Origin: Hyphomonadaceae bacterium UKL13-1
GTDB taxonomy: Bacteria > Pseudomonadota > Alphaproteobacteria > Caulobacterales > Aquidulcibacteraceae
Direction of reading: 5' to 3'
Assembly: GCA_001602435.1 (NCBI GenBank)
Contig: CP012156.1
Span: 2,438,001-2,502,000 of the forward strand
Length of the DNA: 64,000 nt
The position numbers and the translations under genes are program-made. This document shows positions 55,547 through 63,508 of this stretch, piece after piece (the first letter of the stretch is position 1; every line of letters starts with the position of its first letter). The notes beneath the pieces are model-generated. The model worked only from the letters and a program-made list of their open reading frames with translations. It was not told the DNA's origin and did no database searches.

Positions 55547-56191
55547 TTATTTCTTCGGCTTGCGATCCGTCGCGACTGCGGTCGTGACCTTCATTTTTTT
55601 GTTTTGGAAGGTCAGCGCATCGGATGGCGTCAGGATTGGACGACCAATCATGATGCCCATGGTGATGGACTGAACCACGAAATAGGTTTCGCCGGGTTCC
55701 ACTTCCAAGCGCAGGGTATCGGTCACTTCCGATTGAATGTTGAATTCGCGCGGACCGGGATCAACCACATGCACGAAATAGCTGCCGTTTTGCAGCTTCC
55801 CAATGCCAGTATCGCCTTCGCGGATGGAGAAGCTCAGTGCCGCACCGGTCAATTTTGATTGGCGGAAAAAGACCACTTGGCCCTTGCCTTCGGGGGGAGC
55901 CATGATTGGGTTAGGACCCGGGAAGGCGACGGCAGCTGGTGCAGGCGCAGGCGCTTCTGGTGCTGCTGCAGGTGTCGCTTCGGCAGGAGGCGGCGTTGGT
56001 TCGGTGGCGGGTGCCGCTGGCGGCGCGTCTGCTGCTGGTGGGGCCGCGGCTGGTGCAGGATCAGCAGGTGGTGTTGTCGCTGCCGTTTGAGCTAAGGCGG
56101 ATGAACCGGCCATCGAGAATGCGATTAAACTGACGGTGGCGATAAGCCCCCGAATATCAAATTGAGGCTTGTTCGTCGTTGCAGTTTTCAT
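55547..56191 (-). CDS. secreted DUF2846-like protein with Ala/Pro-rich linker
   Basis: A 214-aa exported protein. An N-terminal hydrophobic signal (LIATVSLIAFSMAGSSALAQ) is followed by about 60 residues of Ala/Pro/Glu-rich low-complexity sequence, then a folded domain like DUF2846: KGQVVFFRQSKLTGAALSFSIREGD, FVHVVDPGPREFNIQSEV, LRLEVEPGETYFVVQSITMG. Many DUF2846 proteins are lipoproteins; here no lipobox Cys is present. The linker may span the periplasm or peptidoglycan. The ATG at 56191 has GGAG upstream; 56206 is a weaker start. Confidence 0.75.
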   Translation of the reverse strand: MKTATTNKPQFDIRGLIATVSLIAFSMAGSSALAQTAATTPPADPAPAAAPPAADAPPAAPATEPTPPPAEATPAAAPEAPAPAPAAVAFPGPNPIMAPPEGKGQVVFFRQSKLTGAALSFSIREGDTGIGKLQNGSYFVHVVDPGPREFNIQSEVTDTLRLEVEPGETYFVVQSITMGIMIGRPILTPSDALTFQNKKMKVTTAVATDRKPKK

Positions 56192-56256
56192 AGCGCAAAT
56201 CTCCAAAAGCTATGATGAGGAAAGGGAAATGCGAGGCCGATTAGGCCTAGCAGCAT

Positions 56257-56844
56257 TCACGGTGCCGTGGCGGGGGCTGCCGGAACAAAAGGCGCGGCAA
56301 GCTTTGCGGTTGCCCAAGCACCAGCTGGAATTTCAACATGCCCGCCTGAAATCAGAAAGCTCGCCATGCCGATATAGGGGACAAAGCTGGTCGCTAGCAC
56401 GACATTGGTTCTATCTTCGCCGCCTATGGGTCGCAATTGTAGGCCGCGAATGCCGATTGTGGTTCCGTCTAGCGTCAAGAAACGCCCCGCAATAACAAGC
56501 TTACCCGGCTTACCACCAATGCCTGGCTTACCGACATCGATCACTTCACCTGTCCCAGGTGTGCCAGCGGGGACCACAATTGTGTCGCCAATTTTGAGGG
56601 GCTGGGCGAGCTTTAATGCGAACTTGTCACCAACCTTGCTGGTCTTGGTTGAAAGCAGTTCGGTGATCTCGATATCCATCGGCGTGCCAGCTGGGATAGA
56701 AGCGATGCTGGCGGCGGGCGCAGCAGCCGGACTTGCGGCCGGTGCAGTTACTTGTGCAACAGGCTGTGCAGCGTGTGACATTGCGGGGATCAAAAGGCTC
56801 GAAAAAATCGAGAGCGCGGTGACAAGTTTAGTAAAATTCATCAT
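56257..56844 (-). CDS. exported hypothetical protein with VirB10-like barrel
   Basis: A 195-aa periplasmic protein: signal peptide (LVTALSIFSSLLIPAMSHA), an Ala/Pro segment, and a beta domain (IPAGTPMDIEITELLSTKTSKVGD, LKIGDTIVVPAGTPGTGEVID, KPGKLVIAGRFLTLDGTTIGIRG) reminiscent of the VirB10/TrbI-type barrel seen in small stand-alone periplasmic proteins. The C-terminus is again Ala/Pro-rich. Same strand as the DUF2846-like gene, 65 bases before it, so they may be co-expressed. Function unknown. Confidence 0.65.
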   Translation of the reverse strand: MMNFTKLVTALSIFSSLLIPAMSHAAQPVAQVTAPAASPAAAPAASIASIPAGTPMDIEITELLSTKTSKVGDKFALKLAQPLKIGDTIVVPAGTPGTGEVIDVGKPGIGGKPGKLVIAGRFLTLDGTTIGIRGLQLRPIGGEDRTNVVLATSFVPYIGMASFLISGGHVEIPAGAWATAKLAAPFVPAAPATAP

Positions 56845-56942
56845 AATTCCGCACTACCATAAGGTCAGAAGCGGTCAAATATTTTCAACAGTGATCACTT
56901 TAAGGTGATCGAAGCGGGTTAAAACGCTGTCAGACGGTTCCT

Positions 56943-57236
56943 TTAAGAAACCACCAATTCCCGTATCTCGACCGTCCCGCCAGATTCAAAAGTCGGATTG
57001 CCGGCTAAGGCGGCGCGGGCGACCTCTAAGTTTTCTGCTTGGATCTTGATAAAGCCCGTGAGCTGGCGCGTGAGTGGGGCTGCGTCGCCTTGCTTGCGAA
57101 ACGCCTGCCCCTGCCCGATGGAACTGCCGCCTTGAAAACTGCCCGTCTCGATCAAGCGACCAATATAGGCCTCCCAATCCGCATCGCGCTCTGGGCTGGT
57201 CGTGTCGGCATGCATCAAGAGGATAAAGTCTTTCAT
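56943..57236 (-). CDS. YCII-related domain protein
   Basis: A 97-aa dimeric alpha+beta barrel protein of the YCII group (DFILLMHADTTSPERDADWEAYI, LTGFIKIQAENLEVARAALAGN, GGTVEIRELVV). The His in LLMHAD and an Asp typical of the family are present, but members have no settled function. Only two bases separate it from the stop of the orphan BrnA-like gene on the same strand, so the two are almost certainly translated from one message. Confidence 0.85.
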   Translation of the reverse strand: MKDFILLMHADTTSPERDADWEAYIGRLIETGSFQGGSSIGQGQAFRKQGDAAPLTRQLTGFIKIQAENLEVARAALAGNPTFESGGTVEIRELVVS

Positions 57237-57238
57237 CG

Positions 57239-57502
57239 TCAGGTCCGTTCTTTGGCGTTTGCGAGCATATAGGCCCGCAGAACGGCGTTCATGCGGCTCA
57301 AATGTCCTTTGCCTTGGGCTTTAAACCACTGAAGCACATCGTCATCCACGCGGATCGAAATGGCCTGTTTGGTGGTTGCGCTTGGCATGATCAGACGCAC
57401 GGCTTTGAAAAAGGCCGCGTCCATTTCGGGGAGATCGGAAAAATCGATCTTTGCTTCCGGCAGCGCCTCAATCTGGGCCAGCCGCTCTTTCGATCTAGTC
57501 AA
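57239..57502 (-). CDS. orphan BrnA-like antitoxin/RHH regulator
   Basis: An 87-aa protein closely following the BrnA family: SDLPEMDAAFFKAVRLIMPS in place of the toxin-wrapping part, then the ribbon-helix-helix segment QAISIRVDDDVLQWFKAQGKGHLSRMNAVL and a short RAYMLANAKE helix. No BrnT is encoded on either side. The start must be TTG (57502), preceded by AAGAGG; no ATG exists upstream of the conserved region. A TGTATATACA palindrome (57543-57552) lies about 40 bases upstream and may be its operator. It probably acts as a stand-alone repressor coupled to the YCII gene. Confidence 0.75.
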   Translation of the reverse strand: MTRSKERLAQIEALPEAKIDFSDLPEMDAAFFKAVRLIMPSATTKQAISIRVDDDVLQWFKAQGKGHLSRMNAVLRAYMLANAKERT

Positions 57503-57542
57503 AGTATAGCCTCTTCAACCCGTCTGCCAACGACGGATAGCC

Positions 57543-57552
57543 TGTATATACA
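57543..57552. promoter_or_regulatory. possible operator upstream of orphan brnA
   Basis: TGTATATACA, a perfect 10-base palindrome about 40 bases upstream of the TTG start, next to an A/T-rich stretch. Compare the TTTGTGTACACAAA palindrome upstream of brnTA; both have TGTAYAYACA-like symmetry. Confidence 0.4.
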
Positions 57553-57733
57553 AATGTAAATAAATCTAGTCGAGGACACAAATCATGATGGTGGTTAATT
57601 TGCATCGAGCGGGTTCAACTTGAAAGCCAATTAACCCTGAAACCCGTTGAGCACGTTGGAGAGGCTCCACCATCAGCAGCATGCCAAGACCATCCACCCA
57701 ATCCACCCGTCCGTGTGCTGCGTATCCAATCTC

Positions 57734-58975
57734 ATGACTCCTTTACCCTTTGACCCAACCCCACAAGCCTTAAGCCGTGTTGATTGGACGGGGACGCGGG
57801 CGGCTGGGTTGGCACGTTTAGAGGCATTTTTGCCCGCGGCAGGCACGGCCTACACCCGCACGCGCAATAGCGACCTAGGGCCTGATGACCGATCAAACGT
57901 GTCGGCCTTGTCGCCTTGGCTCGCGCGCCGCTTAATCACCGAAGAAGAAGTCGTCAGCCGCGTGATGGCCAGCCATGGCTTTGTGAAGGCCGAGAAATTC
58001 ATCCAGGAAGTCTATTGGCGCAGTTATTGGAAGGGCTGGCTGGAGATGCGGCCGCAGGTTCTGACGCGCTTCAACCAAGACCGCCTCGCCTTGAAACAGA
58101 CCGTCGCCGAAGACCCAGCGCTTGCCCAAAGGCTGGCGCGTGCCAAAGCGGGCGAGACGGGCATTGCCTGCTTTGATGCGTGGGTGCGCGAGCTAACGAC
58201 TTTGGGCTGGCTCCACAATCATGCACGCATGTGGTTTGCCAGCATTTGGATTTTTACGCTGGAATTGCCGTGGCAATTGGGGGCTGACTTCTTCTTCAAG
58301 CATTTGCTCGACGCCGATGTCGCGTCCAACACGTTGTCGTGGCGTTGGGTGGCGGGCCTGCATACCAAGGGCAAGCATTATCTGGCGCGCGCCAGCAATA
58401 TTGAGACCCACACCCTGGGCCGCTTTAACCCTGCCGGCCAACTGGCCGAAAATGCGTTGCCTTTAGATGAGCCCTCTTTACAGACCGGCCCCGGTGCCAT
58501 GCCCGAGCGTGAAATCTTGTTTGAAGAGCGCATCGGCCTATTGGTGCATGGCGAGGATCTGCATCCAGAATCTCTTCCGCTCTCAGCCAAAGTGGTGGGT
58601 GCTGGCTTGTTGCATGTGGCCGAGATTGGGCCAGCGGACGGCGCGAAGAACAAATTTACACGTCGGGCCGAGCAAGATGCCTGTAACCGCCTCGAACAAG
58701 CCTTTGGTGTGGAAGCCCCTTTAATGGCGTCGTTAGATGAGGTGCTGAATTGGGCTGTGGGTTTGGACGTGAAAGAGATTGCGACACCCTATGCGCCTGT
58801 TGGCCCCATTGCTTGGCATGTGACAGACCTGAAGCGAGCTTTGGCGGATCAGGGAATCCGGCTCGTCCAAGTACGTCGATCTTGGGACAGCCGGACTTGG
58901 CCTTTAGCCACCGGCGGCTTCTTTAAGCTAAAAGAGAAATTGCCTAATCTGGTGCGTGATTTGGACCGCGCATGA
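57734..58975 (+). CDS. FAD-binding photolyase/cryptochrome-like protein lacking the antenna domain
   Basis: A 413-aa protein corresponding only to the helical FAD-binding half of photolyases; the N-terminal Rossmann antenna domain is absent and about 45 residues replace it. Landmarks match E. coli PhrB by eye: EVYWRSYWKGW (Trp95 at the W277 position), GWLHNHARMWFASIW, Trp180 at W359, and DADVASNTLSWRWVAG with Asn199 at N378 and Trp203 at W382. W306 appears replaced by Ala137. About 200 further residues at the C-terminus have no photolyase counterpart I recognise. The ATG overlaps no upstream gene; its stop overlaps the next gene by four bases. Confidence 0.82.
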   Translation: MTPLPFDPTPQALSRVDWTGTRAAGLARLEAFLPAAGTAYTRTRNSDLGPDDRSNVSALSPWLARRLITEEEVVSRVMASHGFVKAEKFIQEVYWRSYWKGWLEMRPQVLTRFNQDRLALKQTVAEDPALAQRLARAKAGETGIACFDAWVRELTTLGWLHNHARMWFASIWIFTLELPWQLGADFFFKHLLDADVASNTLSWRWVAGLHTKGKHYLARASNIETHTLGRFNPAGQLAENALPLDEPSLQTGPGAMPEREILFEERIGLLVHGEDLHPESLPLSAKVVGAGLLHVAEIGPADGAKNKFTRRAEQDACNRLEQAFGVEAPLMASLDEVLNWAVGLDVKEIATPYAPVGPIAWHVTDLKRALADQGIRLVQVRRSWDSRTWPLATGGFFKLKEKLPNLVRDLDRA

Positions 58976-60501
58976 TCGAGGTCGTCTGGTTTAAGCGTGA
59001 CCTGCGGGTGCATGACCATGCGCCTTTGCTAGCCGCCCATCAGAGCGGCAATTCTGTCCTGCCGCTTTACATCTTTGAGCCAAAATTGTGGGCTCAGCCT
59101 GAATTGTCTGGCCGCCACTTTGATTTTCTCACCGAGTGCCTGTCGGATTTGGATGAAGCGCTGAAAGGCCGTGGAGCAGGCCTAGTGGTGGAAGTGGGGG
59201 AGGCCTGCAACGTGCTGGCCAGCCTTCATGCTAGCCACGGCATTTCTGCTATCCAAGCGCATGAAGAGACGGGCCTCCTCTGGACCTATCAGCGCGACAA
59301 GGCCGTGCGCGCTTGGGCCAAGCGCACGGGTATTCCTATTATTGAATATCGCCAGCATGCCGTCTGGCGTGGCCCTACTAGCCGCAATGGCTGGTCTAAG
59401 CGCTGGGATCAGATGATGGCGAGCCCACCCATTGAGGCACCTGACACCATCCGCTGCGCCAAACTGACCAGCATCCTTTTGCCAGAGGCGCAGGCGCTTG
59501 GCATCTCCCCTGACCCCTGCCCGGATCGACAAAAGGGCGGACGCCGTGAGGCAGTCGACCTCCTCAAAAGCTTTCTAGCCGTGCGCGGCCGAAACTACCG
59601 AAAGGCCATGTCGAACCCTGCTGAAGGCGCTGAAGCTTGTTCGCGCCTCTCTCCGCATTTGGCGTTCGGGACAATCTCGATGCGGGAGGCCTATCAAGCA
59701 GCTAGCCGTGCCCAAGCACGTCATCTTGCAGCAGATGATAAGGTTTATGCCGCGTCTATTTCATCCTTTTTGGCGCGCTTACACTGGCACTGCCACTTCA
59801 TACAGAAGCTGGAGGATGAGCCTGAAATCCAAATCCAAAACATGCACCGGGCCTATGATGGCCTGCGGCCCGCGCGCCCCGAAGACGTGGCCTTGGCGAA
59901 AGCTTGGATTGCAGGGCGGACGGGCTTTCCCTTTGTCGATGCCTGCATGCGATCGTTGGATGCAACTGGCTGGTTGAACTTCCGCATGCGCGCCATGGTG
60001 ATGAGCTTTGCGAGCTACCACCTTTGGCTTGACTGGCGCTTGCCTGCGACCTTGCTCGCTCGTCAGTTCACGGATTTTGAGCCGGGCATTCATTATAGCC
60101 AAGCGCAGATGCAATCCGGCACCACAGGGATCAACATGCCACGCATCTATAATCCGGTCAAACAATCACTTGATCAGGACCCTGAGGGCACATTCATCCG
60201 GCGCTGGGTACCAGAATTGGCCCATCTACCGACGGCCTTGATCCATGAACCTTGGAAGGCCAGCGCACAGGATGTGACCCCGTCCTATCCCGCCCCGTTA
60301 GTCGATCATGTGGCGGCAGGTGCCTTTGCGCGGGCTGAGATTCACCGCGTCCGCAAGGGCGATGGGCACAGGGACTTGGCCCATATCATCCAAGAACAGC
60401 ATGGCAGTCGAAAGTCGGGGATCAAGCAAGTTACTGAGGCTAAGGTACATGCGCGCAAAAAGGCCGAGAAGCCAAACCAACAGATCAGCTTTGATTTTTA
60501 G
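58972..60501 (+). CDS. photolyase/cryptochrome family protein with full two-domain architecture
   Basis: A 509-aa protein with N-terminal antenna domain (VWFKRDLRVHDHAPLLAAH) and C-terminal FAD domain (SRLSPHLAFGTIS, HWHCHFIQKLEDEP, TGFPFVDACMRSLDATGWLN, RIYNPVKQSLDQDPEG, FIRRWVPEL). By-eye alignment to E. coli PhrB gives Trp312 at W306 and Trp355 at W359, but FEPGIHYSQAQMQSG replaces the flavin-facing loop: His374 at the N378 position and Ala378 at W382. It therefore belongs to the FEPGIHY-type clade rather than class I CPD photolyases; DNA repair or signalling both remain possible. ATG overlaps the preceding gene (ATGA). Basic tail at the end. Confidence 0.85.
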   Translation: MIEVVWFKRDLRVHDHAPLLAAHQSGNSVLPLYIFEPKLWAQPELSGRHFDFLTECLSDLDEALKGRGAGLVVEVGEACNVLASLHASHGISAIQAHEETGLLWTYQRDKAVRAWAKRTGIPIIEYRQHAVWRGPTSRNGWSKRWDQMMASPPIEAPDTIRCAKLTSILLPEAQALGISPDPCPDRQKGGRREAVDLLKSFLAVRGRNYRKAMSNPAEGAEACSRLSPHLAFGTISMREAYQAASRAQARHLAADDKVYAASISSFLARLHWHCHFIQKLEDEPEIQIQNMHRAYDGLRPARPEDVALAKAWIAGRTGFPFVDACMRSLDATGWLNFRMRAMVMSFASYHLWLDWRLPATLLARQFTDFEPGIHYSQAQMQSGTTGINMPRIYNPVKQSLDQDPEGTFIRRWVPELAHLPTALIHEPWKASAQDVTPSYPAPLVDHVAAGAFARAEIHRVRKGDGHRDLAHIIQEQHGSRKSGIKQVTEAKVHARKKAEKPNQQISFDF

Positions 60502-60504
60502 AAA

Positions 60505-60537
60505 AAGGGCGCGCGAGCTAGCTGCTCGCGCGCCCTT
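60505..60537. terminator. strong bidirectional terminator between photolyase and ahpD genes
   Basis: A perfect 14-bp stem (AAGGGCGCGCGAGC/GCTCGCGCGCCCTT) with a 5-base loop, three bases after the photolyase stop, with A-tract on one side and TTAAAT on the other. The genes on both sides converge on it. Confidence 0.9.
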
Positions 60538-60562
60538 AAATGCGGAGATGGGATGATAGCGC

Positions 60563-61084
60563 TTAGGGGATGGAGCGCAGAACCGCACTGGCTGCTGCAA
60601 CAACCGAAGCAATGCGCAGTGCAGCTTGGATGTTGAGGGCGGGAACCGCGTGCTTCTTCAACTCAACTTCGTGGCTGTCGAGGCACATGCCGCAGCCATT
60701 GATTGCCGAGACTGCCAAGCTCCACAATTCAAAGTCAACTTTCTCAACGCCTGGGTTGGCCAGCACATTCATGCGCAAGCCAGCCCGCAAGGTTTGATAC
60801 TCGTGATTGCTGAGAAGGTGCAGCGAGCGATAATAGACATTGTTCATCGCCATGATGGCAGCCGCAGCGTGCGCCGCGTCGATGGCCTGTGGCGTCAAGC
60901 GCGCAGCGGCTTCTGTTTCAAAGGCTTTGACGACTTGGGGCTGACCGATTGCAACAGCGGAGGCCAAGAAGGCACCCCATTTTTGCTGGTCAGTTAGGGT
61001 CGTTTCATTGGCCAGCGAGCCAAGATTCAAGCGGATGTCTTTCGCATAATCGGGAATGAGTTCGCGCAATTGTTCAAGCGTCAT
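60563..61084 (-). CDS. ahpD: AhpD-type alkyl hydroperoxidase/AhpC reductase
   Basis: A carboxymuconolactone-decarboxylase-fold protein that reduces AhpC. The redox CxxC is Cys131-Cys134 in [18 protein letters not shown], with His138 completing the proton relay known from mycobacterial AhpD. 173 aa is normal. The ATG at 61084 ([16 protein letters not shown]) is preferred over the longer frame to 61129. Follows ahpC on the same strand by 83 bases, the common ahpC-ahpD order. Confidence 0.94.
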   Translation of the reverse strand: MTLEQLRELIPDYAKDIRLNLGSLANETTLTDQQKWGAFLASAVAIGQPQVVKAFETEAAARLTPQAIDAAHAAAAIMAMNNVYYRSLHLLSNHEYQTLRAGLRMNVLANPGVEKVDFELWSLAVSAINGCGMCLDSHEVELKKHAVPALNIQAALRIASVVAAASAVLRSIP

Positions 61085-61167
61085 GGGGAAATCCTTGGGG
61101 AGGTAGAGAAATAGGGTGCGTCGGATCAACGGGCTCGTTCCATCATCCGACGCACGCCAAATCTAGT

Positions 61168-61716
61168 TTAGAGCACGGCGCCGCCGGCTGGGCGGTTGCA
61201 TGGGCACAATTCGTCGGTTTGGAAACCGTCGAGCAAGCGCAGAATTTCGTCTGGGTTGCGGCCAACGTTCAAATTATTGACCGATGCGTGCTGGATCACA
61301 TTGTTGGGGTCAACCAAGAAGGTCGCGCGCAGGGCAACGCCTGCACCCTTCTCGCGCACGCCCAAGCCATCCACCAAGTCACCCTTGGTATCGGCAAAAG
61401 CATATTGCTTCATATTGCCCAAATCTGGGTGCTCACGGCGCCATGCCAGCTTGCAGAACTCATTGTCGGTCGAACCGCCCAAGACAACGCAATCGCGGTC
61501 CGCAAACTCGCCCACCAATTTGTCAAAGCCAACGATTTCAGTTGGGCAAACAAAGGTGAAGTCCTTTGGGTAAAAATAGATCAGCTTCCACTTACCTTCG
61601 AAGCTGTTCTGAGTGATTTCGAAGAAAGCGCTTTCGCCATTTTCTTCATGAGCTTTGAAACCAGGCTTCACGCCGGTCACGGTGAATTCAGGGAGGGTAT
61701 CGCCAACAGTTAACAT
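61168..61716 (-). CDS. ahpC: alkyl hydroperoxide reductase peroxiredoxin AhpC
   Basis: A 2-Cys peroxiredoxin (182 aa). The peroxidatic Cys57 is in PKDFTFVCPTEIVGF, the resolving Cys lies in the C-terminal DELCPCNRPAGGAVL, which is the short tail of the AhpC type that uses AhpD as reductant. GGSTDNEFCKLAWRREHPDLGN and DPNNVIQHASVNNLNVGRNPDE are standard. First gene of the ahpC-ahpD unit; an OxyR-type regulator is not encoded nearby. Confidence 0.95.
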   Translation of the reverse strand: MLTVGDTLPEFTVTGVKPGFKAHEENGESAFFEITQNSFEGKWKLIYFYPKDFTFVCPTEIVGFDKLVGEFADRDCVVLGGSTDNEFCKLAWRREHPDLGNMKQYAFADTKGDLVDGLGVREKGAGVALRATFLVDPNNVIQHASVNNLNVGRNPDEILRLLDGFQTDELCPCNRPAGGAVL

Positions 61717-62251
61717 TATTATTTTCTCCGTGGCTGTTCGACTGATTGAACAGCACGAGGGCGATATAGAGCTGGTTTTGAGAAAGACAAATTGATTGAA
61801 GAAATAAATTCAATAAATTCAATCTATATAAAATTTCTCAACTGATGCTGCCCCGCTCTAAAGTGACGAATCAACTCCCCTGTACGAGGTGCAAATTCTT
61901 CAGGTAACCACAGGTCAATTTGCAGTTTTGCTGCAGCGATCATCACGTTGAATTGGATAGATTTTGTGATTTCTAGGTATGTGACAGACTTTGATAACTA
62001 GGCCAGTATTAGCAAGCACTTGCGAGTAATATCCATTTATTAAGCATTTTACGGTTACCCTAAGGGCAGATACTGAACGCTCTTAACGGGGCACTTTTAG
62101 GAAGTTTGAGAACAAAGAGAGCGCCTTCGAGCTAGCATCCAATCGCCTTCCGAGAGTGATGCCAACCAATCCACCAAACCGTCCAAAAACAAGAAACAAA
62201 GTGGAACCTCTCGAAGACCAATTAGTCGCCAGAGAAGCGGGGAAGAAGACA
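61717..62251. other. ahpC/porin divergent spacer
   Basis: About 535 bases, A/T-rich near 61790-61850, with GATTGAA (61794-61800)/TTCAATC (61818-61824) as an inverted repeat that may be an operator for ahpC. A short minus-strand frame (61824-61943, 39 codons, including LWLPEEFAPRTGELIRHFRA) looks protein-like and could be the remnant of a lost gene. No other feature seen. Confidence 0.4.
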
Positions 62252-63445
62252 ATGACGCTACAGACAAAAGCAGTGGCCATCGGGGGTCTAATGGCCTTGC
62301 TTCAAATCGGAACCCCAGTGTTTGCCGAAGGCAAGAAACCTCTTGATAGTTTGCGTGGCGCTTTAGAGCCCAGCGGTTTGTCAATCGAGGCAGAATATAC
62401 CGGCGAAATGATCACCGCCCACAAGGGTGCTGCAGACGGCAAGTCCTATTATCTCGACAACGTCAATGTGATGCTGACCTGGGATCTCGAGAAGGCCTTC
62501 GGCCTGAGCGGAACCAGTTTCTACATGAATGTGCTGGGCAATTCGGGTGACCGCCCGAATGATGCCATCGGCACCTTGGAAGGGGTTTCCAACCTCGAAG
62601 TCGCCGATGGCCGCTTCAAAGTCTATGAATTTGCCTTTGAAAAGAAGTTTGGCGACAAGGGTGCCGTCTCTTTTGGCTATATCGATCTCAATGCACATTT
62701 TTATGCCACCGACGCGTCCGGCCTCTTGGTCGGCCCTCCATACGGGATTGGCACGGAACTCGCGGCAACGGGTAGTAATGGACCCGCTATCTTCCCATCA
62801 ACCGCCTTAGCCGTGGTCGGCACAATCAATCCGACCGACGAGAGCTATTTGCGTTTGGGTGTGTTTGGTGCGCGCGCCCATAATTGGGGCGATCCCGGCT
62901 CGCCAAACAATTTCAATGAGGGTGCGCTCACCATTGCCGAAGCAGGTCTGACCAGCAAAGGTCTGCTGGCTGTCGGTGCTTGGCGCTATACCGACAAGGC
63001 CGCTGCCTATAAGTCCAGCGGACCCGCCGGTTCGATCCATCCTTGGGGCATTTATGGCCTGGTAGAGCAGCCCTTGATGGAGACAGACTCCGGTCGGGCA
63101 GTCACGGGCTTTGTGCGCGCCGGTTATTCCGACGGTGAGACTTCAGACTTCCAAGGTTCGGTCACGGCAGGGATTTTAGTCGACCAAATCATTTCTGGCC
63201 GCCCCAACAGCCAATTCTCATTGGGCGTTCGTCGGGCCTATGTTTCTGACCTATTCAAAGACACGGCACGCTTAGCTGGCGATGACCCATTGGATGCAGA
63301 ATCTGGCGTCGAAGTCGCTCTCGCGGACCAATTGGGCTCTGCGGTCACGCTGCAAGGCAGCCTCCACTACGCCCCTAACCCCGGCGGGATAAGAGCAGCG
63401 GAAGACGCAGTGGTCTCCAGTGTTCGCCTCTCCGTCGCCTTCTAG
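62252..63445 (+). CDS. outer-membrane carbohydrate porin (OprB-like)
   Basis: An outer-membrane barrel of 397 aa: signal peptide (KAVAIGGLMALLQIGTPVFA), then alternating beta strands typical of the OprB/carbohydrate-selective porin family (LSIEAEYTGEMITAHKG, DNVNVMLTWDLEKAFGL, AVSFGYIDLNAHFYATD, GHV-like FVRAGYSDGE) and a C-terminal phenylalanine (SVRLSVAF), the usual outer-membrane sorting signal. Substrate cannot be told. The ATG at 62252 is chosen over 62156 because the signal peptide starts there, with GGGGAAG upstream. 64 bases before the chemoreceptor gene on the same strand. Confidence 0.85.
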   Translation: MTLQTKAVAIGGLMALLQIGTPVFAEGKKPLDSLRGALEPSGLSIEAEYTGEMITAHKGAADGKSYYLDNVNVMLTWDLEKAFGLSGTSFYMNVLGNSGDRPNDAIGTLEGVSNLEVADGRFKVYEFAFEKKFGDKGAVSFGYIDLNAHFYATDASGLLVGPPYGIGTELAATGSNGPAIFPSTALAVVGTINPTDESYLRLGVFGARAHNWGDPGSPNNFNEGALTIAEAGLTSKGLLAVGAWRYTDKAAAYKSSGPAGSIHPWGIYGLVEQPLMETDSGRAVTGFVRAGYSDGETSDFQGSVTAGILVDQIISGRPNSQFSLGVRRAYVSDLFKDTARLAGDDPLDAESGVEVALADQLGSAVTLQGSLHYAPNPGGIRAAEDAVVSSVRLSVAF

Positions 63446-63508
63446 AAATAAGCCATTGAAAATGAACTCGGTTCCGGCCGCACAAGTCAAAATCAGGAGT
63501 AGAGTGAT

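Noticed and set aside
55803..56095. Gly/Ala-rich plus-strand frame
   Set aside because: Antisense of the Ala/Pro linker of the DUF2846-like gene.
61717..61830. OxyR binding site upstream of ahpC
   Set aside because: ATAG and CTAT pieces occur but not at the required spacing; only the GATTGAA/TTCAATC inverted repeat is recorded.
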